Made by a program: the position numbers and the translations under genes. From assembly GCA_018669475.1 (NCBI GenBank), contig JABHCC010000100.1:50178-114177 (forward strand): a stretch of 64,000 bases of DNA, in the 5' to 3' direction. Shown here piece by piece: positions 9,179-16,950 of this stretch. This stretch comes from Bacteroidota bacterium. Lineage in GTDB: Bacteria > Bacteroidota > Bacteroidia > Bacteroidales > UBA12481. Every line of letters begins with the position of its first letter. Position 1 is the stretch's first letter. The notes beneath the pieces were generated by a model. The model was given only the letters and a program-made list of their open reading frames with translations. It had not been told where the DNA came from and did not search any database.

Positions 9179-10179
9179 GAATAATAAAGCTATTCAGCTT
9201 GTTGTCAGTGTCCATGTTTTTTTCCGCAATTGTAAGCATTGGTCAGGAAGTCACGGTAAAATCATCAATTGATACAACTCAGATACTTATTGGTGACCAG
9301 GTCAATATTCTTCTTGAAATTGATCAGCCAAAAGAAAAGAATCTTGCTTTCCCTGTTTTCAAAGACACTCTTGTTAAGATGCTTGAGGTACTGAATGTTT
9401 CGGGTATAGATACAGTTCAAGCAAATGACGGACGAATTCAATTACGCCAAAGGCTTCTGGTCACCTCTTTTGATACCGGATTTTACATTATACCTTCATT
9501 CTATTTCGTTGATCAGGAAACCCGTGATAGTTTCAGAACTGAAGCTTTACCCCTTGAGGTTTTCACTCTTGAGATTGATACTACAAAAGGGATAACAGAT
9601 ATTAAGCTTCCTTATGATGTTCCATTGACCTTTTTAGATATTTTGCCTTATATTATTGTTGGCCTCTTATTAATAGGTCTGATAATATTGATCCTTTATA
9701 TAAGACATAAACGTAAACAGAAGCCAGAGCCCGTAGCTGTCAGAGTCAAGCCTGCGGAACCAGCTCATTTATGGGCACTAAGAAGTCTTGACGCTCTTGT
9801 AAATGAGAAACTTTGGCAAAAAGGAAAAATCAAACTTTACCATAGCAGAATATCTGAAATTATCCGCTTTTATATTGAATACAGATTTAATACTCCTGCA
9901 ATGGAACAGATCACATCTGAAATACTTATTGCATGTGAAAAAAATGATTCAATTTCGGATGAATTGACTCATAAGCTTGGTGAACTGCTTGAATTATCAG
10001 ACTTAGTCAAATTTGCTAAATGGGCTCCTGTTCCGGATGAAAATGAACGTTCACTTGAAATTGCCTATGATTTTGTTCTGAAAACGAAACAAATTATAAA
10101 CTTAAGAAGTTCAGAATCTACCGAGACTAATAATACTCAGTCAGAAATGGACAATAAAAAGGAGGGCAAAAATGGCTAA
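9175..10179 (+). CDS. BatD-like single-pass membrane protein between DUF58 and BatA
   Basis: 334 residues. A signal peptide (to about residue 23) is followed by a beta-rich periplasmic domain of roughly 120 residues, one membrane helix (FLDILPYIIVGLLLIGLIILILYI, about 159-180, quoted in part) and a cytoplasmic helical domain. The cytoplasmic part (LWALRSLDALVNEKLW, then YHSRISEIIRFYIEYRF) resembles DUF4381-like and BatD C-terminal domains. It overlaps the preceding gene by four bases and the batA start by eight. I infer a partner in the Bat membrane complex; its own function is unknown. Confidence 0.75.
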   Translation: MRIIKLFSLLSVSMFFSAIVSIGQEVTVKSSIDTTQILIGDQVNILLEIDQPKEKNLAFPVFKDTLVKMLEVLNVSGIDTVQANDGRIQLRQRLLVTSFDTGFYIIPSFYFVDQETRDSFRTEALPLEVFTLEIDTTKGITDIKLPYDVPLTFLDILPYIIVGLLLIGLIILILYIRHKRKQKPEPVAVRVKPAEPAHLWALRSLDALVNEKLWQKGKIKLYHSRISEIIRFYIEYRFNTPAMEQITSEILIACEKNDSISDELTHKLGELLELSDLVKFAKWAPVPDENERSLEIAYDFVLKTKQIINLRSSESTETNNTQSEMDNKKEGKNG

Positions 10180-11164
10180 CATTCAATTTGCCAATGAGTC
10201 TTTACTTTGGTTCTTGCTGCTTATTCCCTGCATTATTGCATGGTACATATTTAAAAGTAAGCATTCTCAGGCGAATCTTCAGGTTTCTACTTTGGCAGGA
10301 ATGATAGGCCATAGTAAAACATGGCGGGTATACTTACGACATTTCCCTTTTGCATTCAGAATTGCAGCGCTTAGCTTGCTAATCCTGGTATTAGCGCGAC
10401 CACAATCTACAAGCTCATGGGAAAATGTTTCCACAGAAGGTATTGATATAATTCTTGCTCTTGATATATCTGGCAGTATGTTGGCTGAGGATTTCAAACC
10501 CAACAGGCTTGAAGCTTCTATTGATGTTGCGATGGAATTCATTGCAGGTCGTCCTGATGATCGTATGGGTCTGGTTGTTTTCAGCGGTGAATCTTTCACT
10601 CAATGTCCATTAACAACAGATCATGCGGTTCTTATGAATCTGTTTCAGGATATTAAAAGTGGAATGATTGAAGATGGTACTGCCATTGGACTTGGTTTGG
10701 CGAATGCCGTTAGCAGGCTTGAAGAGTCCAGCGCCGAGAGTAAAGTAGTAATTCTTTTAACTGATGGTGTTAATAATCAAGGTGAAATTGCTCCTCTGAC
10801 TGCTGCTGAAATTGCTAAAACCTTTGGTGTTAGGGTATATACTGTTGGAGTTGGCACATTAGGTACAGCACCATACCCTGTCAGAACAGCATTTGGGGTA
10901 CAATATCAGAATGTGCCCGTTCAAATTGATGAAGATGTTCTGCGCGAAATAGCCCGGATGACTGATGGGCAATATTTCAGGGCAACCAATAATGCCAAAT
11001 TAAAAGATATTTATAATGAGATTGACCAATTGGAAAAATCCAAAATTGAGGTAAGAGAAATTTCACGAAAAACAGAAGAGTTTTTTTGGTGGGCTTTACT
11101 GGCAGGACTATTTCTGATTGCTGAATTACTTCTACGTTTAACTATTTTCAGAAGCAATCCATAG
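10172..11164 (+). CDS. batA: BatA: membrane-anchored VWA domain protein
   Basis: 330 residues: an N-terminal membrane helix (LLWFLLLIPCIIAWYIF), a second near 60-75, a VWA domain with MIDAS DISGS (98-102), the threonine loop CPLTTD and VVILLTDG, and a C-terminal helix (about 302-322). This is the usual BatA layout (Bacteroides aerotolerance). It is preceded by a purine-rich AAAAAGGAGGGCAAAA sequence, an unusually good ribosome binding site for this phylum. BatA and BatB are believed to form a membrane complex acting in envelope stress or periplasmic folding. Confidence 0.93.
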   Translation: MANIQFANESLLWFLLLIPCIIAWYIFKSKHSQANLQVSTLAGMIGHSKTWRVYLRHFPFAFRIAALSLLILVLARPQSTSSWENVSTEGIDIILALDISGSMLAEDFKPNRLEASIDVAMEFIAGRPDDRMGLVVFSGESFTQCPLTTDHAVLMNLFQDIKSGMIEDGTAIGLGLANAVSRLEESSAESKVVILLTDGVNNQGEIAPLTAAEIAKTFGVRVYTVGVGTLGTAPYPVRTAFGVQYQNVPVQIDEDVLREIARMTDGQYFRATNNAKLKDIYNEIDQLEKSKIEVREISRKTEEFFWWALLAGLFLIAELLLRLTIFRSNP

Positions 11165-11167
11165 ATA

Positions 11168-12238
11168 ATGAACAGTTTTAGATTTGAACATACTGAATTT
11201 TTATATTTGCTTTTGCTGATACCAGTATTCCTGGTTCTTTTCTGGCTTGTAAATATTAAAACTAAAAAGGCACTGTCAAAGTGGATGAATCCCGTTCACA
11301 GCTCGACTCTCATGCCTTTAGCATCCGGAGGAAAAAAATTATTGAAGCTAATTATCTTTCTAGTGGCTTATTCCCTGGTAATATTCTCTATTGCCCGTCC
11401 CCAATTCGGATCAAAACTTACTGATGTAAAAAGGAAAGGTGTTGAGATTATTATTGCTATTGACGTTTCTAACTCAATGCTCGCAGAAGATATTCAGCCC
11501 AATCGTCTGGCCAATGCAAAAAGAGCCATCAGCAGACTTATTGATGAATTGGCAAACGATAAAATCGGATTGATTGTTTTTGCCGGAGATGCCTATATTC
11601 AGCTTCCGATAACAACTGACTTCGGGGCTGCAAAACTTTTTCTCAGCTCTGTAAATACTGAAATAGTGCCACGTCAGGGAACATCTATTGGAGCAGCAAT
11701 TAAGCTTGCCGCCAGATCATTTTCACCTGAAGTGGAAAAAAGCAAGGCCATTATAATTATTACTGACGGGGAAAATCATGAAGAAGGGGCATCAGAAGCA
11801 GCAGTAGCAGCTGCAGAAAAAGGAATATTTGTTCATACTATTGGTATGGGATTACCACAAGGTGCACCCATTCCAATACTAAATCAGTTCGGGCAAAAAG
11901 ATTTTCGTACTGATCACGAAGGAAATATTATTGTTTCAAAGTTAGATGAAAGTATGCTTCAGGAAATTGCTCTTGCTGGTGAGGGAATTTATATCAGAGC
12001 ATCTAATTCCAAAACAGGTTTGAGTACTTTATTCAAAGAAATTAACCAAATGGAGAAACAAGATATTGAAGCACGCGTTTATTCTGAGTATGAAGAACAG
12101 TTTCAATATCCAATTGCATTGGCAATTGTATTATTAATTATCGAATTCCTACTTTTGAACCGAAAGAATCGCTGGTTAAGCAGGTTCAAATTAGTGGGTC
12201 AGACTGAGGACAAAATTGACAAAAATATCATAGGATGA
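11168..12238 (+). CDS. batB: BatB: second membrane-anchored VWA domain protein
   Basis: 356 residues, paralogous to BatA. Helices lie at about 10-28 and 58-76, the VWA MIDAS is DVSNS (99-103), followed by QLPITTDFGAAKLF and IIIITDGENHEEG, and there is a C-terminal helix at about 315-335. It starts three bases after batA and overlaps batC by four bases (ATGA). The DxSxS, T and D residues needed for metal binding are all present, so both Bat VWA proteins look functional. Confidence 0.93.
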   Translation: MNSFRFEHTEFLYLLLLIPVFLVLFWLVNIKTKKALSKWMNPVHSSTLMPLASGGKKLLKLIIFLVAYSLVIFSIARPQFGSKLTDVKRKGVEIIIAIDVSNSMLAEDIQPNRLANAKRAISRLIDELANDKIGLIVFAGDAYIQLPITTDFGAAKLFLSSVNTEIVPRQGTSIGAAIKLAARSFSPEVEKSKAIIIITDGENHEEGASEAAVAAAEKGIFVHTIGMGLPQGAPIPILNQFGQKDFRTDHEGNIIVSKLDESMLQEIALAGEGIYIRASNSKTGLSTLFKEINQMEKQDIEARVYSEYEEQFQYPIALAIVLLIIEFLLLNRKNRWLSRFKLVGQTEDKIDKNIIG

Positions 12239-12984
12239 AGGAACTGATTTTAATAATTGTGCTATCAGGCTTGTGGCTAAGCAATGTATCGGCTCAGCAG
12301 TATAAGGGTGATATCAGAGAGGGAAACCGACAGTTCAAATCTGAAAAATTTGAAGATTCTGAGATATCTTACAGAAAAGCTCTGGATGTGCAAGATGGTT
12401 CAATCCCGGCCACTTTTAATCTTGGTGACGCATTATATCGTCAGGAGAAATTTGAAGAGGCTGGTCGTCAATTTGCTGCTGTTGGAACAAAAAATACCAG
12501 TAAAGAAGTTCAGTCTCAAGCATATCATAATCTTGGGAACAGCCTTCTGCAGGCAAGCAAATTAGATGAAAGTATTGAAGCCTTTAAACAAGCATTACGG
12601 CTGAATCCAGATGATATGGAAACAAAGTATAATCTGGCATACGCACAAAATCTAAAAAAACAGCAGGAGCAGGAGAAACAAGAAAACCAGGATCAGGATC
12701 AGGACCAGAATCAGGATCAGGAAAAAAACGAGGATCAGAAACAGAATCAGGATCAAGAAGGAGATCAGAAAGAAGACCAACAGCAACAACAGCAGCAGCA
12801 AGAACAGAACGACCAACAACAAAAAGAACAGCAAAAACAGCAACAGGAGCAGGAGGGTAAAATTTCAAAAGAGGATGCAAAAAGAATGATTGCAGCTTTG
12901 GCGAATGATGAGAAAGAAACGATGGAAAAGGTCAAAAAGGCAAAAGCAAAAGCAAAAAGGGTCAGAACACTTAAAGATTGGTAA
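12235..12984 (+). CDS. batC: BatC: TPR protein with a long Q/E/D/N-rich tract
   Basis: 249 residues: signal peptide (LWLSNVSAQ), three or so TPR units between residues 20 and 137 (AFKQALRLNPDDMETKYNLA is the clearest), then a highly polar low-complexity segment (about 141-207) rich in Gln, Glu, Asp and Asn, and a short lysine-rich tail. The tract is encoded by imperfect repeats built on gatcag and cagcaa. Bacteroidota BatC proteins often carry such a segment. It is probably periplasmic and interacts with BatB/BatA. Confidence 0.9.
   Translation: MKELILIIVLSGLWLSNVSAQQYKGDIREGNRQFKSEKFEDSEISYRKALDVQDGSIPATFNLGDALYRQEKFEEAGRQFAAVGTKNTSKEVQSQAYHNLGNSLLQASKLDESIEAFKQALRLNPDDMETKYNLAYAQNLKKQQEQEKQENQDQDQDQNQDQEKNEDQKQNQDQEGDQKEDQQQQQQQQEQNDQQQKEQQKQQQEQEGKISKEDAKRMIAALANDEKETMEKVKKAKAKAKRVRTLKDW
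12660..12855 (+). repeat. Coding low-complexity repeat in batC
   Basis: Imperfect tandem repeat of gatcag/gaccag/aatcag and then cag/caa units, encoding the QDQDQ... and QQQQ segments of BatC. It stays in frame throughout. Such a tract is prone to length changes by slippage in multiples of three. Confidence 0.85.
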
Positions 12985-13006
12985 TCCAGGATAAGTCAAA
13001 ATAGCT

Positions 13007-14830
13007 ATGCGATTGATTATCTCAATAATACTCTTACTAGTCAACCTTGCCACACAGGCACAGAGCAATATAAGCCTTATTGCAACTGCACCTGCTGTTG
13101 TGGAGAAAGGTGAGTATTTCAGGTTATCTTATACAGTTAATGCGAAAGCTGAAAACTTCAAGGGACCGCGGCTTAACGATTTTGTTTTTAATGGTCCTAT
13201 GCTGTCAACAAACATGAGCACTCAGATCATTGGAGGCAAGGTAAACCGAACATCATCATACATATACAATTATACAGTTCAGGCTCAAAAAGAAGGCAAA
13301 TTCAGAATTCCGAAAGCAACAGTTACCGTTGATGGCAAAACATATACTTCGAATCAACTCAATATTGAGGTAGTAAAAGAAAATCCGGCAGGAAATCCGG
13401 TGGGAAATCAAAATAGAAATCAAAGTCAGAGGCAAGGACAATCTCAAACAATAGCAGAAGATGATCTGTTCGTAAGAGTAAATCTGGATCGAAAAAATGT
13501 TTATAAAGGAGAACAGATCTTTGCCACTATTAAAGTTTACACTAGGGTGAATCTTGCTAGATTTGGAGAGATTAAACTTCCATCATTTCAAGGTTTCTGG
13601 TCGCAGCAAATAAAAACTACTGATCAGGTAACGCTAGCCAGGGAAAACCTGGATGGCAGCATCTATAATGTTGGAACTATAAAAAAATCTATTCTTGTCC
13701 CACAACAAACGGGAGATATTATTATCGAACCTTTTGAACTGGAATGTTTCATTAATCAACAGGCTCGTTCACAATCAATATTTGATGATTTCTTTGGCTC
13801 ACAAAGAACTATAACAAAGAAGGTTGCCAGTAAGGCAGTAACTGTTAAAGTAAAACCATTACCTGGAGGAGCACCTTCAGGTTTTACCGGTGCAGTAGGA
13901 CGCTTTACAATGGATGTAAATCTTGATAAAACCGAGTTAAAAGCCAATGAAGCTTTGACTTATAAGGTAAAAATCAGAGGTAAAGGCAATTTCAAATTGA
14001 TAAATCCACCTGACATTAAATTTCCTGTAGATTTTGAGGTTTACGATCCACAACTAAAGGATAACTTCTCTACAAGCGAAAACGGAATTACAGGCGATAA
14101 GACATTTGAATATCTCGCTATTCCTCGTTTTGGAGGTACATTTGAGATCCCCTCATTCAATTTTGTTTATTTTGATCCCGGATCAGGGAGCTACAAAACT
14201 TTAAGTAGTCCAAGCTACACAGTATCAGTTGAGAAATCTGATAATGATAATTCACCAACAATGATTACCCGCTCCAGCGGAACAGAGGTACGAATGCTTG
14301 GACAAGACATCAGATATATTAAAACTAATAAGCTCAAACTTCGATCCGGCGTATCGGCCTGGGTGGAGTCTGGTAGGTTTTATCTTTTGTACATCATAAT
14401 TATGCTCATCTCTATTCTTCTCATTATCTGGATACAGAGTATGCAAAAGAAACGAGCTGATCTTGCCGGCACAAAGAACAAAATAGCTAACAAGGTAAGT
14501 CAGAAAAGGCTAAAGAAGGCTAAGATAGCGCTGAAAGATGATGATAAGGAAACCTTCTTAAATGAGATTCTTAAAGCTCTGTGGGGATATCTTGGAAACA
14601 AACTAAACATTGATCCATCAGGATACAGAAGAGAGTTAATCGAAGAGTATTTTGATTCTCATAATATTGACCCAAGCCTGCTACAGGATCTCTTCACACT
14701 TCTTGATGAGTGTGAATATATCCGTTATTCACCCTCAGAAACCCAGGGCGAGTTAGATCAGATTCTGAGTCAGGGAGGCGACATAATTAATCGTATTGAA
14801 AAAACTTTAAGTAAAAAAGCAAAGAAATGA
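13007..14830 (+). CDS. batD: BatD: BatD/oxygen-tolerance family membrane protein
   Basis: 607 residues. It has a signal peptide (to about residue 19), a large beta-rich periplasmic portion with repeated Ig-like domains (ISLIATAPAVVEKGEYFRL; DDLFVRVNLDRKNVYKGEQI; RFTMDVNLDKTELKANEALT), one membrane helix (YLLYIIIMLISILLIIWIQ, about 461-479) and a cytoplasmic tail (KALWGYLGNKLNID, ELIEEYFDSHNID). This matches BatD. It starts 22 bases after batC and its stop overlaps batE by four bases. Confidence 0.92.
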   Translation: MRLIISIILLLVNLATQAQSNISLIATAPAVVEKGEYFRLSYTVNAKAENFKGPRLNDFVFNGPMLSTNMSTQIIGGKVNRTSSYIYNYTVQAQKEGKFRIPKATVTVDGKTYTSNQLNIEVVKENPAGNPVGNQNRNQSQRQGQSQTIAEDDLFVRVNLDRKNVYKGEQIFATIKVYTRVNLARFGEIKLPSFQGFWSQQIKTTDQVTLARENLDGSIYNVGTIKKSILVPQQTGDIIIEPFELECFINQQARSQSIFDDFFGSQRTITKKVASKAVTVKVKPLPGGAPSGFTGAVGRFTMDVNLDKTELKANEALTYKVKIRGKGNFKLINPPDIKFPVDFEVYDPQLKDNFSTSENGITGDKTFEYLAIPRFGGTFEIPSFNFVYFDPGSGSYKTLSSPSYTVSVEKSDNDNSPTMITRSSGTEVRMLGQDIRYIKTNKLKLRSGVSAWVESGRFYLLYIIIMLISILLIIWIQSMQKKRADLAGTKNKIANKVSQKRLKKAKIALKDDDKETFLNEILKALWGYLGNKLNIDPSGYRRELIEEYFDSHNIDPSLLQDLFTLLDECEYIRYSPSETQGELDQILSQGGDIINRIEKTLSKKAKK

Positions 14831-15591
14831 GCACACTGAAGTATCTCATAATATTTTCTGTTTTACTTATTTCCCCATTGAGGATTTATGCCGATGGTAA
14901 TGAATCTTTATTTGCATCGGCTAATGCCAGATATGCTGAAGGAGAATATGCAGAAGCAATCGAGTCATACGAACAAATTCTGTTAACAGGGCAGCATTCG
15001 CCCAGTCTGTACTATAACCTTGGCAATGCATATTTCAAAAACAACGAGCTCACAAGAGCAATTCTTAATTTTGAAAGGGCTCTTCTTTATGCACCTGCTG
15101 ATGAAGATATTATGTACAATCTTGATATTGCTAACAGTCTGATTACGGACAGAATTGATGCAGTCCCTGATTTTTTTCTTAAAACATGGATTATACAATT
15201 ACAAAATCTCTTTTCAGCTAATCTTTGGGGTTTAATTAGTCTCATTGGATTTGCCTTAGCTTCAATGTTTTTGACCCTTTTCATATTAATTCGAAAACAA
15301 GGATTCAGGCGCCTGTCACTTCCTGGTGTAATTCTCGCATTATTACTAAGTGTTGGAGCATTAAGTTTTGCTAATCAGCAAAAAAATAAAGTGAACAATC
15401 GGAATACCTGCATTGTTTTTGCACCAACAGTGACAATTAAAAGTTCGCCAGATGAAAGTGGAACAAATCTTTTTGTATTGCATGAAGGGGTGAAGCTCTC
15501 TATAATTGACAGATTGTCACAGTGGTATGAGATCAAGCTTGCTGACGGAAATATAGGATGGATTTCGTCTGAGGCGGTCGAGATTATTTAG
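14827..15591 (+). CDS. batE: BatE: TPR and SH3-domain membrane protein
   Basis: 254 residues: signal peptide, two to three TPRs (about 25-105; YYNLGNAYFKNNELTRAI is clear), two membrane helices (about 137-158 and 163-182) and a C-terminal bacterial SH3 domain (about 194-254; VTIKSSPDESGTNLFVLHEG ends with GWISSEAVEII). This is the standard BatE arrangement. It closes the operon; its TAG overlaps the stop codon of the convergent phosphoesterase gene by four bases, leaving no room for a separate intergenic terminator. Confidence 0.9.
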   Translation: MSTLKYLIIFSVLLISPLRIYADGNESLFASANARYAEGEYAEAIESYEQILLTGQHSPSLYYNLGNAYFKNNELTRAILNFERALLYAPADEDIMYNLDIANSLITDRIDAVPDFFLKTWIIQLQNLFSANLWGLISLIGFALASMFLTLFILIRKQGFRRLSLPGVILALLLSVGALSFANQQKNKVNNRNTCIVFAPTVTIKSSPDESGTNLFVLHEGVKLSIIDRLSQWYEIKLADGNIGWISSEAVEII

Positions 15592-16847
15592 GCTTCAGAG
15601 TCTAATTCAAGTAATGTAATCTCAGGCCAGATCCCTACTCTACCCGGAAAGGCCAGATAACCAAGCCCCCTGTTAACATAGAGGAATTGTTGACCAACCT
15701 TATACAATCCTGCCCACCTTTTATACTTCAATTGAACCGGACTAATCTTGAATTTACCAAATTCAATACCAAACTGTGCGCCATGTGTATGTCCCGACAA
15801 GGTTAAATCGACACTGGTTTTTCCTTTTACCTGCATCTCAAAATGATCAGGATCATGTGAGAGAAGAACTATTTTCGAATCTTCAGGAATCCCATCCAGG
15901 GCTTTGTCTAGTTTACCATGCTGAGGGAAAGGTGGTTTTCCCCAATTTTCTACACCTGCAATAAAAATTTGATCTTTTTCTATAGTAATTCTTCTATGCT
16001 CATTTAACAAGACATCAAATCCCATTTCCTTCTGCTGCCGGATATTATCCTGCAGGTTTCTCTTTTTTGCATTCTCCGTTGGCCATTTTGAATATCCACC
16101 ATAATCATGGTTTCCCAATACTGAAAATTTGCCATAACGGGCCTTTACTTTTTCCCAGATAGGCACCCAACCACTAATTTCATGAGCGAAATTATTAACT
16201 AAATCGCCCGTAAAAACCATAATATCAGGTTCTAAATCATTAATTTGATTCATCACATCTATTATACGATCTTCATTTCCGGACAAACTTCCCAGATGGG
16301 CATCAGACAGTTGAACGATTTTAAAGCCCCGAAAGGATTCAGGCAGACCCGGAATCTTAACCTTCTTATGATGCAAAGTGAATTGAAAGCGCCCCCAACC
16401 AATCCCATGTATTAATCCTAAAACAGGGACCATGCTTATTACTGTACCAAGCTTCAAAATAAAATCACCGCGACTTATTGATCGGCTTTTTGTGCTTGGT
16501 TGAGTTTTCTTAAAAAGAGAATTCTTGATTCTACTAAATACCCGAAACAAATCTGCCACGAAAGTGAACAAACCAAACACTATTTTAAAGGCAAATGCTA
16601 TCAAAAAAATAGCATTGTAATTCATAATTCCTTTGAAAAGCTCAATATTAGCCGGATCACCCTGATATTTGTCCATCGCAATGAGAATTCCTGACATCAG
16701 TCCAATGGATATAAGCCAATATACCCAGAAAAACATTGACTTGATTCCTTTATTCCTGCATTTAAGCAAAGACCTTAGCCCATGATAGACATATACATCA
16801 ATAATCAGTATCGGGAATAATAAAAATATAGGATCGAAAGTACGCAT
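15588..16847 (-). CDS. Membrane-anchored metallophosphoesterase
   Basis: 419 residues. Four hydrophobic segments in the first ~150 residues are followed by a calcineurin-like phosphoesterase domain with all metal-binding motifs: QLSDAHLG, FTGDLVNN, LGNHDYGG, LSHDPDHF and SGHTHGAQFG. This is the YkuE/YaeI-like family, some members of which act on lipid headgroups or UDP-sugars; the substrate here is unknown. The frame also allows a GTG one codon upstream (16850), but the ATG at 16847 is more likely. A TATCTTTG -7-like box lies about 70 bases upstream. Confidence 0.9.
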   Translation of the reverse strand: MRTFDPIFLLFPILIIDVYVYHGLRSLLKCRNKGIKSMFFWVYWLISIGLMSGILIAMDKYQGDPANIELFKGIMNYNAIFLIAFAFKIVFGLFTFVADLFRVFSRIKNSLFKKTQPSTKSRSISRGDFILKLGTVISMVPVLGLIHGIGWGRFQFTLHHKKVKIPGLPESFRGFKIVQLSDAHLGSLSGNEDRIIDVMNQINDLEPDIMVFTGDLVNNFAHEISGWVPIWEKVKARYGKFSVLGNHDYGGYSKWPTENAKKRNLQDNIRQQKEMGFDVLLNEHRRITIEKDQIFIAGVENWGKPPFPQHGKLDKALDGIPEDSKIVLLSHDPDHFEMQVKGKTSVDLTLSGHTHGAQFGIEFGKFKISPVQLKYKRWAGLYKVGQQFLYVNRGLGYLAFPGRVGIWPEITLLELDSEA

Positions 16848-16916
16848 CACGAATCAGCTCTTCTAGTATTTTCTTGTATCAGGGATTTACAAACGAACTA
16901 TACCCAAACACGGCCG

Positions 16917-16924
16917 CAAAGATA
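16917..16924 (-). promoter_or_regulatory. Bacteroidota -7 box of the phosphoesterase gene
   Basis: On the minus strand this reads TATCTTTG, a perfect match to the TAnnTTTG consensus of the Bacteroidota primary sigma factor, followed by GCGGCC. It would give a leader of about 60 bases. No clear TTG -33 element is found 19-21 bases upstream, so this is a half-supported promoter. Confidence 0.4.
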
Positions 16925-16950
16925 ATTTTTTTTATCGATTTGATAATTAA

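Noticed and set aside
12652..12843. Leucine-rich hydrophobic open frame on the minus strand
   Set aside because: It is the antisense of the Gln/Glu-rich tract of batC, which gives CTG/CTC codons; no independent gene evidence.
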